Positions 51,716 to 61,148 of a stretch of DNA of 64,000 nucleotides are shown piece after piece. Every line of letters starts with the position of its first letter. Position 1 is the stretch's first letter. This DNA comes from Enteractinococcus helveticum (lineage in GTDB: Bacteria > Actinomycetota > Actinomycetes > Actinomycetales > Micrococcaceae). The translations under genes were made by a program, and so were the position numbers. Under the pieces are notes generated by a model, which saw only the letters and a list, made by a program, of their open reading frames with translations, was not told the DNA's origin and did not search any database. Where the stretch lies: the NCBI RefSeq assembly GCF_001657475.1, contig NZ_LXEY01000018.1:62001-126000 (forward strand). Reading direction: 5' to 3'.

Positions 51716-54469
51716 ATGGCTGAGCAGATAACCAAACGCCCGTATCCGGCCCACTGGGAAGCTGACGTGCTGCTGCGTGATGGCGCTACAGCCCGATTGC
51801 GCCCGGTTTCCCCAGATGACGCCGAGGCATTACAAAAAATGCACGAGGGTCAATCCCAAGATTCTATCTACTTTCGCTACTTTACGTATAAGTCCCAGCT
51901 TTCAGCCAAAGAACTCGAGCGTTTCACCGTAGTTGATTACGTGGATCGTGTCGCATTTGTGATCCTCCTTGGCGATGAACTCTTGGGGATCGGCCGCTAT
52001 GACCGGCTCAGTGAATCAACTGAAGCCGAAGTGGCTTTCAATATTGCCGATGCCCATCAAGGACGTGGGCTGGGCTCAATTCTCATGGAACACCTGGCCG
52101 CAGCCGCTCGAGAAAACGGTATCCGCTCATTTGTCGCCGAGGTGCTGCCAGAAAACCGCAAGATGCTGACCGTCTTTCAAGCTGCCGGTTTCGATATTAA
52201 ACGATCTTTTGAAGACGGCGTCGTCGTCGTCGAATTCCCCGTTGACCCCACCGCCAGAGTCCGTGCCGTCATGGAATCTCGTGAGCACCGTGCTGAAGCC
52301 CAATCGGTTGCCGAATTGCTGCGGCCTGAATCTATCGCAGTCATCGGTGCCTCCCGACAGTGGGGCTCAATTGGTTTTGCTCTGATCGAGAACATTATCG
52401 AAGGCGGGTATACCGGACCCGTGTACGGGATCAATAAAGATGCCTTTGAAGTTGCCGGCATGATCTCACGGGCCTCTCTTGCTCAGGTGCCCCAACACAT
52501 TGATTTGGCAGTCATTGCGGTCCCGTACGACCAGATCCGATCGGTGGTGCAAGACTGCGCCGCACACGGCGTCAAAGGCCTGTTGATTGTCACCGATGGT
52601 TTTGACGGGGAAGAAGGACTGGCCGAACAACGCCGATTGGTTCGTGTGGCCCGTGCCCACGGCATGCGCGTTATTGGTCCTGCCTCGGCCGGGATCATCA
52701 ATACTGACCCACAAATCAGCCTCAATGCTTCGGTCTCACCGGCGCTACCGCAACACGGGTCCATAGGATTGTTCTCCCAGTCGGCTCCCATTGGAGCAAT
52801 GCTATTTACCGCCGCCACCCAGCGGGGCATCGGGATTTCTTCGATGATCAATGCGGGCAACCGCGCAGATGTCTCAGGTAACGACGCCATGCAGTACCTA
52901 GAGGACGACCGCAGCACGAGTGCTGTAGGGCTCTATTTAGAATCGTTTGGTAATCCACGCAAGTTCTCGCGCATCGTACGACGTCTAGCGCGCAAGAAAC
53001 CCGTCGTGGTGTCGCGCTCCCACGGGATGGGGCGCCGAATCCCACCGGGGCACGCGACCCGGACCACCGAGGCGCCGCACGGCACGGTACCATCCATGCT
53101 GCGCCAAGCAGGGGCAATTGAAACCGACAGCTACACCGCCATGATGGACATTTTGCAGGTGCTGGCTTGCCAACCCGTACCCGCTGGACCACGATTGACC
53201 GTGATCGGCAACGCACCGGCACTGAACCGTCTGACCGTAGAAAACGCTCGCACCGCGGGTTTGGAGGTCGTTGGCGTCCAAGACATTCGGATGCTTGATG
53301 CCGAACATCCCGTTGAAGAAACCATCCAAGCCGTGACGCAGACTATCGAAACCGTGGTGCAATCTGGACAAACCGATGCCATCATCGCGCTGGTGCAATC
53401 GGGGATGTACCAACAGGAAGGAGACGCGGTCAAAGTCGCTCAGGCGATCAACGAGGTTGCCGGGGATACCGATGTGACCATCTTGGCGTCGTTTACCTCG
53501 GTGTTGGAAAAGAACTTCCGACCAACATCGGTCATCAGCAATGGCAAACTCCGACAGGGGCCGGTCGATGAGGGTGACGACGCCGAGCGGGTGAAACCCA
53601 AACAATTTGGGCTGCCCATTTACGCCTCGGCCGAACAAGCTGTGCACGTGCTCTCCGAATTGGTCCAATACCGTGCATGGCGTGAAGCCGAACGCGGCAT
53701 TGCGATCGAATACGAAGACATTGATCGGTATAAAGCCGAAGAGTTGGTCAATGAGTGGACCCAGGACGCTACCGGAACCGAACTGGTGAAATTGTCACGA
53801 GCCCAAACCGATGAACTGTTGGAATGCTACGGCATTAACGTGCTGCCGTCGCGTCGTTTCCAAACCATCGAAGAGGCCTTGGACTACGCTGACGAATTCG
53901 GGTACCCGGTAGCACTGAAAGCTGACAACACCATTTTGCGCCACCGGTTAGATCTGGGTGGTGTGCGACTGAATATCGAAACCCCAGAAGGATTGCGAGC
54001 CAATATTGAATCCATGCGTGAGGTACTTGCCCCATATGGTTCCCCGTCAATCGAGGTGCAAACGATGGCGCCAGCCGGACAAGGCTGTATCGTTGCTGCT
54101 GTGGAGGACCCGCTGGTTGGACCAGTGATTTCCTTTGGCATCTCGGGTGATGCAGTTGAGCTGCTTGATGACTGGGTGCACGTGGTACCACCGCTGTCTG
54201 ACCAGGACCTCGAACGACTTATCCGAACACCACGTGCTTCGGCTAAACTATTTGGTTACGGTGATATCCCAGCGGTAGACGTTGAGGGGATCAAAGACCT
54301 CCTGGCACGAGTGTCACAGCTCAAAGACGATCTTCCACAGGTTGCCCGCATCCGGTTCAACCCGCTGCTTGCCGCTTCGGAAGCCACCACCGTATTGAAA
54401 GCCGAAATCTATATTGCAAATGCTGCAGTACGTACCGACTCGGCACGCCGTGCGCTGCTGAATCATTAA
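51716..54469 (+). CDS. GNAT acetyltransferase fused to NDP-forming acyl-CoA synthetase (Pat-like)
   Basis: 917 residues. An N-terminal GNAT domain (about 15-175) has the acetyl-CoA motif HQGRGLGSILMEH (QGRGLG 115-120). A CoA-binding domain follows (SIAVIGASRQWGSIG from about 206), then succinyl-CoA-ligase-like domains with GHATRTTEAPHG, and an ATP-grasp domain from about residue 690. The order matches Streptomyces PatA-type protein lysine acetyltransferases that modify acetyl-CoA synthetase; in enterobacterial PatZ the GNAT domain is C-terminal. The actual substrate is an inference. Divergent from parC. Confidence 0.88.
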   Translation: MAEQITKRPYPAHWEADVLLRDGATARLRPVSPDDAEALQKMHEGQSQDSIYFRYFTYKSQLSAKELERFTVVDYVDRVAFVILLGDELLGIGRYDRLSESTEAEVAFNIADAHQGRGLGSILMEHLAAAARENGIRSFVAEVLPENRKMLTVFQAAGFDIKRSFEDGVVVVEFPVDPTARVRAVMESREHRAEAQSVAELLRPESIAVIGASRQWGSIGFALIENIIEGGYTGPVYGINKDAFEVAGMISRASLAQVPQHIDLAVIAVPYDQIRSVVQDCAAHGVKGLLIVTDGFDGEEGLAEQRRLVRVARAHGMRVIGPASAGIINTDPQISLNASVSPALPQHGSIGLFSQSAPIGAMLFTAATQRGIGISSMINAGNRADVSGNDAMQYLEDDRSTSAVGLYLESFGNPRKFSRIVRRLARKKPVVVSRSHGMGRRIPPGHATRTTEAPHGTVPSMLRQAGAIETDSYTAMMDILQVLACQPVPAGPRLTVIGNAPALNRLTVENARTAGLEVVGVQDIRMLDAEHPVEETIQAVTQTIETVVQSGQTDAIIALVQSGMYQQEGDAVKVAQAINEVAGDTDVTILASFTSVLEKNFRPTSVISNGKLRQGPVDEGDDAERVKPKQFGLPIYASAEQAVHVLSELVQYRAWREAERGIAIEYEDIDRYKAEELVNEWTQDATGTELVKLSRAQTDELLECYGINVLPSRRFQTIEEALDYADEFGYPVALKADNTILRHRLDLGGVRLNIETPEGLRANIESMREVLAPYGSPSIEVQTMAPAGQGCIVAAVEDPLVGPVISFGISGDAVELLDDWVHVVPPLSDQDLERLIRTPRASAKLFGYGDIPAVDVEGIKDLLARVSQLKDDLPQVARIRFNPLLAASEATTVLKAEIYIANAAVRTDSARRALLNH

Positions 54470-54496
54470 TCGTGCAAAGGACGAAAACACATTACG

Positions 54497-55084
54497 ATGC
54501 CGTATCCCGTATTGCCAACTGATTTGGCACTCGACATTCAACGTGCTGGTTTCTACCCGCAGCTCGTGGCCGATGTGATGGGCCAACAACTGGGTGACCG
54601 GGAGATTCTGAGTCACTATGTACACGTCGAAACCCACTTCAGCTACGACGACTTGCACCGACACATCACGGTTTTGGTGCTAGCACAAGGTAACCTCCTG
54701 GCAGCCCTGCACCTCAACGACCTCGAAGATGAAATGGAAGAGGGCCCGGCCAAGGCTTCGGTGGCTACCGAAATCATCCCACTGTCCAAAGTCGGTTCCT
54801 GCGTGCTGACCACCGGCTATGATAATCCGCAAAATTACCAGCCCGGCGACCCACCTTCCGAAGTCACCCTGGTGCTCAGCTGGGCCGGAGGCGCACGCAT
54901 GGAATTCGTGCCCAATCTGTGTGATGATCCCAACTGCGAAGCCGACCACGGCTACTTAGGAACGCGAATCTCAGAGGATCTTGTGCTGCGCATTGCTGGG
55001 AAGGCCGACGGCCAAGAAGCCGTCAATAAAGCCCTGGCATTTAGCCGTAAACTTCGCGACGCCATCCTTGATAACGCCTCATGA
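54497..55084 (+). CDS. DUF5998 protein
   Basis: 195-residue soluble protein starting with an LALDIQRAGFYPQLVADVM block, then HVETHFSYDDLHRHITVLVLA and a conserved CDDPNCEADHGYLG with two Cys. This pattern fits DUF5998, an actinobacterial family of unknown function usually found between the acetyltransferase/ligase and the phosphodiesterase gene. It overlaps the next gene by 4 nt (ATGA at 55081), so both are likely co-translated. Confidence 0.8.
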   Translation: MPYPVLPTDLALDIQRAGFYPQLVADVMGQQLGDREILSHYVHVETHFSYDDLHRHITVLVLAQGNLLAALHLNDLEDEMEEGPAKASVATEIIPLSKVGSCVLTTGYDNPQNYQPGDPPSEVTLVLSWAGGARMEFVPNLCDDPNCEADHGYLGTRISEDLVLRIAGKADGQEAVNKALAFSRKLRDAILDNAS

Positions 55085-56250
55085 GTGCCCCGATCCCTGC
55101 AGGCTATAACTCTCAGCGTAACCTCACACACGTGATACCTTCGCTTGCCGCAAGCCTTGGTGCACCATCACACAACCATTTGGAGTTACCGCTAGCATCG
55201 TCGGCGATCTTGCTGCTTGTTGACGGTCTCGGGCTGGAACAGCTCGAACACTATGCCGCCCACGCCCCAACTTTCCGTCGGGTGATGAAACACCAAGCGG
55301 CAGCCCAAACCGAAATGTCATCGGTCTATCCCTCAACGACTGCAGCGGCACTGTCCTCGTTGGGCACAGCCTTGTCCCCGGGCCAACACGGCCTGGTAGG
55401 CTACGACGTCTACGACCCCGACCGTCAAGTTGTGATTAATCAACTTGGTGGGTGGGATGAGCGTACCGATCCAGAAACCTGGCAATCGGCCCCAACCGTT
55501 TTTCAGCAACTCAACGAAGAACGACAAGCGGGCGTTCACGACATTTGCCCGGTGACGATCTCGTTGTCGGCGTTTGAAGATTCAGCCCTGACCAGAGCTT
55601 CGTTACAGGGCCCTCGTTTTGTCGCAGCCGACGATCTTGGTGAACGTTTTATGCAGGCCGCGGAAGCAGCTCAGCAGCCAGGGAATCTGATCTATCTCTA
55701 CGTCAATGAGCTCGATAAGGCCGGTCACCAACACGGGCCGGGTTCTACGACGTGGTTGGAAGTCTTAGAAGAAATTGATTCACAGGCTCGGCGATTGATC
55801 CGAAAACTTCCGACCAGTGTGTTGGTGGCGGTCACCGGAGATCACGGCATGATCGAGGTGAGACCAGAACATCGGATCGATTTTTCTCAGCACGAGGAAC
55901 TTATTGAACATGTTGCTCACACCGCCGGTGAGCCACGTATGGTGCAGCTGCACTTTGAGACTGCGGCGACTGATGAGCAACGACAAGCCACACTGGCGGC
56001 ATGGGTTCGACGGTTCGGCGATCAAGCCTGGGTTTTGACTCGACAACAGGCTATTGAAACCGGTTGGTTCGGCAGCGTGACATCTCGGGTTCAACAGCGG
56101 ATCGGCGACATTCTGGTAGCAGGCTTTGAGCCAGTGGCCTTATACGACGGTAGGCGAGCGGCGCCACATAGTTTTAAAATGGTCGGACACCACGGAGCGC
56201 CGACCTCGGCCGAAGTGCGAGTACCGTGGTTGGTGCTGCAAGCGCCCTAA
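55081..56250 (+). CDS. Alkaline-phosphatase-superfamily phosphodiesterase / nucleotide pyrophosphatase
   Basis: 389 residues of the type I phosphodiesterase/NPP group. Metal and catalytic blocks in order: LLLVDGLGLEQL, SVYPSTTAAALSSLGT (Thr nucleophile), NELDKAGHQHGPGS and VAVTGDHGMIEV, plus a C-terminal GHHGAP histidine. No signal peptide is visible, so it is probably cytoplasmic. The substrate is unknown. Coupled to DUF5998 by a 4-nt overlap; convergent with sepH. Confidence 0.85.
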   Translation: MSAPIPAGYNSQRNLTHVIPSLAASLGAPSHNHLELPLASSAILLLVDGLGLEQLEHYAAHAPTFRRVMKHQAAAQTEMSSVYPSTTAAALSSLGTALSPGQHGLVGYDVYDPDRQVVINQLGGWDERTDPETWQSAPTVFQQLNEERQAGVHDICPVTISLSAFEDSALTRASLQGPRFVAADDLGERFMQAAEAAQQPGNLIYLYVNELDKAGHQHGPGSTTWLEVLEEIDSQARRLIRKLPTSVLVAVTGDHGMIEVRPEHRIDFSQHEELIEHVAHTAGEPRMVQLHFETAATDEQRQATLAAWVRRFGDQAWVLTRQQAIETGWFGSVTSRVQQRIGDILVAGFEPVALYDGRRAAPHSFKMVGHHGAPTSAEVRVPWLVLQAP

Positions 56251-56289
56251 GCTGCCGGCAGCTCAGGCCAGCGCCTGAGCACGACGCGG

Positions 56290-57528
56290 CTAAGAGTCTT
56301 TTCTTGTGCCGAAAATAATCTCGTCCCAACTTGGGACCGTCGGGCGTTTGCGCGAACGACTCGGCTGCTCAAGTTTCTTCGGCTCGTCGCTGGTTGCCTC
56401 ATCATCAGTATCCTCAGAAGTCTCTGCTTGAGCAGGCTTCGGTACTGGTGCATGCGCTTCTTGTGGTGCTTCATCGTCGTCTGGCACAAATTCGCCTGCT
56501 ACGACTTCACGTCCATCCCAATGCGCCGGGTCTTCTGCTTCGTCGTCGGACCAGGCGACTTCCACTTCGGTGGTAACTGCCGAAACCTCGTGGTCTAAAT
56601 CGTCATAGTCTTCTGAGACGATTAACTTAGGTCGGTGGGGGATCGCGGGCTGTTCTTCGCGAGTGATCATCGCGGCCAGTTCGTCATCGGATTCTTCGTC
56701 AACTCCTAGACGTTGTCCGCGGCGAGCGTGTAACACATCTAGGAGTTCTTCCTGTGCCTCATTCTGGGCATGAGGTTCGCGTCCTGGAAAGCTATCAGAC
56801 TCAACATCAAATGGATGATCGCCTACCGTCGTTAAGAAGCCTCGTGTGGACGTCGACGCCAACGGAGAGTCCGCAGGCCCAAATTCACTGAGTACTTGGG
56901 CCCAATGGTTGGCATTGTCTAGATGTTGAGATTGCAGCTTGTAGTTCCACAATGCTGGGGGAGGATCCCCAATCGAGGAGTCCGCCAAGCCTTGAACCGA
57001 GAAGTTTGCTGAAACGGTCCAGAGAGTGGAATCAGCATCTCGCCAGGCGTCCCACTCAAGAGTCTCTGGATCCAGCCCCATGGCTTCTAGCCGGTGGCTC
57101 ACCATTTCGCCAAGGAGTGCTGGTTCATCACCAAACACCGCTTCGTAGGCCTGGTTGCCAAGCTGTGGTGCCGCGACTTCAATGTCTTGAGCCTGGCGAG
57201 CAATCCAATCACGCTCGGCAATGATCGGTGTGGCGTACACTTCCAGGCTGCTGCGATCATGATCGTGTTGCTCGGCAAGTTCGTCCACTGTCGCGCCGGC
57301 GCGCAGCATCGATTGGATTTCGCGCGGAGAAAGCTCTTTGGCTGCCTCGTCGGCGGCGGCAGCTGATGGTCTGCCGATTGGTCGCGTGGCAGCGTTGCGT
57401 AACGCGTCGGTGATAGGCAGGTAAAACTCTTCACCGTCACTGTTAGACAAGACCAACTCGTCTGCGTTATCAGCAACTCCCACTAAACGAAGCCGACGAG
57501 CGGAATCGTTCCTGATAGTTGAACCCAT
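56290..57528 (-). CDS. sepH: Septation protein SepH
   Basis: SepH stimulates FtsZ assembly in actinobacteria. The 412-residue protein has the N-terminal DUF3071 region (LRLVGVADNADELVLSNSDGEEF, then SPREIQSMLRAGATVDELAEQ helix-turn-helix) followed by a long acidic, low-complexity tail ending PTVPSWDEIIFGTRKD, the usual conserved end. GGAGG lies 6 nt before the ATG. Confidence 0.88.
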   Translation of the reverse strand: MGSTIRNDSARRLRLVGVADNADELVLSNSDGEEFYLPITDALRNAATRPIGRPSAAAADEAAKELSPREIQSMLRAGATVDELAEQHDHDRSSLEVYATPIIAERDWIARQAQDIEVAAPQLGNQAYEAVFGDEPALLGEMVSHRLEAMGLDPETLEWDAWRDADSTLWTVSANFSVQGLADSSIGDPPPALWNYKLQSQHLDNANHWAQVLSEFGPADSPLASTSTRGFLTTVGDHPFDVESDSFPGREPHAQNEAQEELLDVLHARRGQRLGVDEESDDELAAMITREEQPAIPHRPKLIVSEDYDDLDHEVSAVTTEVEVAWSDDEAEDPAHWDGREVVAGEFVPDDDEAPQEAHAPVPKPAQAETSEDTDDEATSDEPKKLEQPSRSRKRPTVPSWDEIIFGTRKDS

Positions 57529-57828
57529 GCAAGGCCTCCGAACCTATCTACTGCTTCTGTGTGAACTCTGCCATGTATCCTGGTAAAACGCAGGGAATTT
57601 ACGCGGTGTGGCGCATATTTCAGCGGTCATCTTAGCCACACTCTTGACATCTCGTGATCCCAATTTGCAAACTAGCCCTCAATAAGGTTAGATCACCACG
57701 AAACGCGAGACAGAATCTGCCTAAGGTGAATCTGCCTCGCAGCTGTTCACCTTCGTGATAGAACGTAGATCAGCATCTGAAAGAATGCATCAAAAACTGA
57801 TGCGAACACCTAACCGAATGCGAGATTC
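57529..57828 (+). promoter_or_regulatory. Intergenic region upstream of the DUF4193 gene
   Basis: 300 nt without a gene. TTGACA (57644-57649) with CAAACT 18 nt downstream (57668-57673) is a plausible promoter for the plus strand. Further on, GAATCTGCCT is directly repeated (57713-57722 and 57728-57737), and AAGGTGAA (57723-57730) pairs with TTCACCTT (57746-57753), suggesting a structured leader. Confidence 0.45.
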
Positions 57829-58128
57829 ATGGCTACGGATTACGACGCTCCCCGCAAGAACGACGAAGAGCTTCGCGAGGACTCCATTGAGGAATTACAG
57901 TCACGCCGCACTGACACGCAGTCTGCTGTCGTAGACGAAGATGAAGCCGAAGCGGCAGAAGGATTTGAGCTGCCCGGTGCAGACCTGTCCGACGAAGAGC
58001 TGCAAGTGACTGTTCTTCCCGCTCAGCAAGACGAATTCACTTGTGCTTCATGCTTCCTGGTTCGTCACCGTTCGCAGGTCGCGCTTGAAGAAGACGGTCT
58101 GCTGTACTGCACCGACTGCGAAGGCTAA
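57829..58128 (+). CDS. DUF4193 zinc-ribbon protein
   Basis: The 99-residue acidic protein begins MATDYDAPRK, the hallmark of DUF4193, and ends with a likely zinc ribbon, TCASCFLVRH and YCTDCEG (CxxC...CxxC). It is conserved across actinobacteria beside dut and DUF3093. Function is unknown; an interaction with RNA polymerase or sigma would be speculation. It is monocistronic with its own terminator. Confidence 0.9.
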   Translation: MATDYDAPRKNDEELREDSIEELQSRRTDTQSAVVDEDEAEAAEGFELPGADLSDEELQVTVLPAQQDEFTCASCFLVRHRSQVALEEDGLLYCTDCEG

Positions 58129-58179
58129 CACCAGGCGCCCGAGGCGCGACTGTTTAATGCTTTATTGTCGATCAGACAA

Positions 58180-58218
58180 CAAAGGGGCCTATCCGTGATC
58201 TTCACGGTTGCCCCTTTG
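58180..58218. terminator. Terminator between DUF4193 and DUF3093 genes
   Basis: CAAAGGGGC (58180-58188) pairs with GCCCCTTTG (58210-58218), with an inner CCGTGA/TCACGG stem; a T-rich tract follows on the plus strand. It serves both convergent genes. Confidence 0.85.
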
Positions 58219-58237
58219 CCTGTTTTAACAGTGAATA

Positions 58238-58846
58238 TCAGCGCACGCCATTATCGTTTGGCTGTTCGCGATTGTCTTCAGCTTGTTCTGCTTCCAGTCG
58301 CTGTCGCTCGGCTTCGATTAACCATTCTGGAATATCTTCGTCGTCAGCCTGGACGTCCTCGACCACGTGCATGGAACCACCCAGTGCAGACACCAGCTCT
58401 TCTGGGTTGCGAGTCGATGTCAACCAGTACGGGGTACGGTCCTGAGCATCTTCGATTTGAATGCGGACCACTGGTTTAATCCAGCTGCGAAGATGTAGGT
58501 AAGCCAGTCCATGGAGTTTTCGGCCTCGCTGAGCGAATGCCTCATCGCCTACGTAACCCATCACCGCGCCAACATGCTCACGCCCAATGGTGGCACGTCC
58601 GACCTGGATATGAGTAGTGGTCACGGTAACGTCCGAGGATGAGGCAAATAGCCCGAACGCTGCAATACCAGCCACAATCACACCCGACACAACGCCCCAG
58701 CCAATACTTAAGGGAGCTAATGTAAGCCAACCAAGCGCCGCGGCAAGTAATACCAATAACCACATAGACCATGAGGGTCGAAGCGTCTCTTGATAGACGA
58801 TCGGTGAACCTCCCGGTCCTATTCGTTTGTCCGCATTTTCTGTCAT
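58238..58846 (-). CDS. DUF3093 membrane protein
   Basis: 202 residues with two adjacent membrane helices (about 27-70) after a short N terminus containing VYQETLRPSW, then a cytoplasmic domain with GREHVGAVM and YWLTSTRNPEELVSAL, all typical of DUF3093. Function is unknown. ATG 58846 was chosen over 58900 because TAGGCT (58854-58859) ends 7 nt upstream, pointing to a leaderless transcript. Divergent from dut. Confidence 0.87.
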   Translation of the reverse strand: MTENADKRIGPGGSPIVYQETLRPSWSMWLLVLLAAALGWLTLAPLSIGWGVVSGVIVAGIAAFGLFASSSDVTVTTTHIQVGRATIGREHVGAVMGYVGDEAFAQRGRKLHGLAYLHLRSWIKPVVRIQIEDAQDRTPYWLTSTRNPEELVSALGGSMHVVEDVQADDEDIPEWLIEAERQRLEAEQAEDNREQPNDNGVR

Positions 58847-58853
58847 GATCTCC

Positions 58854-58859
58854 AGCCTA
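58854..58859 (-). promoter_or_regulatory. -10 element of a probable leaderless DUF3093 promoter
   Basis: TAGGCT on the minus strand, 7 nt before ATG 58846, as at map and panB. A GGAG lies between, so leadered translation from another start site is not excluded. Confidence 0.4.
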
Positions 58860-58960
58860 CAGGCCTGGCCGAGGAGACTCCTATTTTGGGTGTTACTCAC
58901 TACCGACGACTAGACTGTGGACCGATACTATTGAACATAAGCGCCAGGAGAGTGCACTGC

Positions 58961-59449
58961 ATGCCAACCTCACCGTCTGACCATGATCGTTCCCCACATC
59001 AGCTCAACATCGAGCTGCAACTTCTGGACGACGGTATTGCGCCTCCAACCTATGCGCTCCCCGGTGACGCCGGAGCAGATTTGGTGACCACCATCGACGT
59101 GACGCTGGTACCGGGTCAGCGCCAACTCGTCCCGACCGGTGTTGCCGTAGCTATCCCGAATGGTTTCGCTGGTTTCGTTCATCCGCGCTCCGGTCTGGCA
59201 ACACGGGCGGGCCTGAGCATCGTTAACGCTCCAGGTACCATTGATGCCGGGTATCGAGGAGAAATAAAGGTGGCGCTCATTAACTTGGATCCCAACGAAA
59301 CCATCGAGCTCAAGCGCGGCGAACGCATCGCACAGTTGGTTATTCAACCGGTGTATCAGGCTGATTTTATGATCGTTGATGAGCTTCCAAACTCCATCCG
59401 TCAGGATGCAGGTTTTGGTTCCACCGGTGGTTTCAGTGCTCGGCAGTAA
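58961..59449 (+). CDS. dut: dUTP diphosphatase
   Basis: Trimeric dUTPase that hydrolyses dUTP to dUMP. All five motifs are present: PGDAGADL, HPRSGLA, GTIDAGYRGEIKVALIN, RGERIAQLVI and FGSTGGF. ATG 58961 with AGGAG upstream gives 162 residues; the frame is open to 58886 but the extra sequence is not dUTPase-like. It is first in a run dut-DUF3710-DUF3159. Confidence 0.95.
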   Translation: MPTSPSDHDRSPHQLNIELQLLDDGIAPPTYALPGDAGADLVTTIDVTLVPGQRQLVPTGVAVAIPNGFAGFVHPRSGLATRAGLSIVNAPGTIDAGYRGEIKVALINLDPNETIELKRGERIAQLVIQPVYQADFMIVDELPNSIRQDAGFGSTGGFSARQ

Positions 59450-59492
59450 GCTAGAAGCGCCGTCGGGAAGAATTTAAAGGAGAAGTTGTACG

Positions 59493-60203
59493 ATGCTTTT
59501 TGGACGCAATAGACACGTTCAAACCGAAACTGTTGTCTTGCCTGAACACCTACGGGACGCAGAAGACGACCCCGTCGCTGATCAACGTCCAGAAGGTCCC
59601 TTCGATATTTCCGAAGTTGAGACCCATGACTTCAGCAAGGGCTACATGGACCTGGGGGCAATCAAAGTTCCCGTACGCAAAAATGTTTCCTATCGATTAG
59701 AACAAGAACAGTCGAAGCAAAAAGTATTCGCTGTTTCGGCCGTTCATGACAATTCCACGCTGCAAATTCAAGCATTTGCCGCTCCGCGCTCCGGGGGTCA
59801 GTGGGAAGAAATTCGTCAAGAGATGTATGACCAGAATAAGAGCGCTCAAGGCGCATCGGTCACCGTCCAAGAAGGCGAATTTGGCAATGAACTGCTCATC
59901 CGAATTCCAGCTGAACTTCCAGATGGCCGTAAGGGCGAACGCATCGCACGATTTATTGGTATTGATGGTCCCCGGTGGATGATTCGAGCAATGCTTATGG
60001 GCAAAGCAGCCATCCAAAAAGACGAAGCCGACGTACTCTACGACATTTTGAAAAATACCGTGATTGACCGCGGTGAACGTCCGCTACCTGCCCGTCAGAT
60101 GCTGGAGCTGATACCACCTGAAAGCGTGGTGACGGCCATGCGAGAAGCTGCAACGCGTCGACGCCAACAAGCAAAACAACAACAGCCAAACGCCCAACAA
60201 TAG
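59493..60203 (+). CDS. DUF3710 protein
   Basis: 236 residues with the DUF3710 pattern: an N-terminal acidic region, YMDLGAIKVP, LQIQAFAAPRSGGQWEEIR, and GPRWMIRAMLMG, then a Gln-rich tail. Soluble, function unknown. GGAG lies 9 nt upstream of the ATG; 43 nt from dut, so likely in the same operon, as in other actinobacteria. Confidence 0.88.
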   Translation: MLFGRNRHVQTETVVLPEHLRDAEDDPVADQRPEGPFDISEVETHDFSKGYMDLGAIKVPVRKNVSYRLEQEQSKQKVFAVSAVHDNSTLQIQAFAAPRSGGQWEEIRQEMYDQNKSAQGASVTVQEGEFGNELLIRIPAELPDGRKGERIARFIGIDGPRWMIRAMLMGKAAIQKDEADVLYDILKNTVIDRGERPLPARQMLELIPPESVVTAMREAATRRRQQAKQQQPNAQQ

Positions 60204-60224
60204 GCGCCGGTCAGGAACAATTTA

Positions 60225-61004
60225 TTGCATAACGAACCGGAAACGAGCACGGTCATGGACAACGCGGAACACGAGCCAACAAATAACAAAGAACAGCTCG
60301 AACAAGTCGCAAAGAAGCTTGCAGGCCGAACCGCTGTGACAAGATCAGGCGAACTAGATCTTCTGGCGTCAGTCGGTGGGTTTCGCGGCATTGCCGAGGC
60401 TATTGTGCCGGCGCTGGTCTTTCTCATCGCGTTCATCATCACCACCGACGTGTGGACTTCAGCACTTTTCGCAGTAGGCCTGGCAGCACTAGCCAGCCTC
60501 GTGCGCCTTCTACAAAAACAACCGCTCACACAAGCCCTAGCCGGGGTCTTAGGTGTGGCGGTGTCTGCCGCAGTGGCATTGCTCCAAGATGATGCACGTG
60601 GCTATTACGTGATCGGCTTTTACATCTCGGCGGCATATGGGGCGGTCTTCGCTTTATCGATGGCTGTGAAATGGCCCATCATGGGACTCATCTATGGATG
60701 GATCCGCGGCGAGGGAATTGGTTGGCAAAAGGACCTCATTCGTCGAAGAAAATACCAAATCGCAACCCTGTTGATGGTGCTGGTCTTTGGGTCTCGTCTG
60801 CTTGTCCAGCTCCCAATGTATTGGGCAGATGATGTAGTAGCCCTGGGGACTGCACGTCTTGTCATGGGTGTACCCCTCTACGCGCTGGTCTTGTGGTTCG
60901 GCTGGCTGATCTCAAAACCGGCGAAAAACCGACATATGACACGAGCCCAATTTTCATCAGATGCTAACACCCCAGGTGAGAGCGGGACCGAGCCAAGAAT
61001 ATGA
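60225..61004 (+). CDS. DUF3159 membrane protein
   Basis: 259 residues with about six membrane helices and the conserved VGGFRGIAEAIVPALVFL block that defines DUF3159. TTG 60225 has AGGA 8 nt upstream; ATG 60255 is an alternative ten codons later. Function unknown. It follows DUF3710 by 21 nt. In many Micrococcales a TrkA pair comes next; here the RNA methyltransferase follows directly after about 145 nt. Confidence 0.85.
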   Translation: MHNEPETSTVMDNAEHEPTNNKEQLEQVAKKLAGRTAVTRSGELDLLASVGGFRGIAEAIVPALVFLIAFIITTDVWTSALFAVGLAALASLVRLLQKQPLTQALAGVLGVAVSAAVALLQDDARGYYVIGFYISAAYGAVFALSMAVKWPIMGLIYGWIRGEGIGWQKDLIRRRKYQIATLLMVLVFGSRLLVQLPMYWADDVVALGTARLVMGVPLYALVLWFGWLISKPAKNRHMTRAQFSSDANTPGESGTEPRI

Positions 61005-61148
61005 ACTTACACGTCACGGTGATACATCACACAATGCGAAGCGATACTATGGTGAATGGACATTGATAAATGAATTCCGCGTGAAATTCGGTTTGCCGAG
61101 TTACACAATCCAGTACCACTCACACCAAGATTTGAAGCAGGGCGATCA

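Noticed and set aside
51716-54469. Loss of the catalytic histidine in the acyl-CoA synthetase part
   Set aside because: On closer alignment by eye, GHATRTTEAPHG places a His where the family has SHTG, so I cannot claim inactivation.
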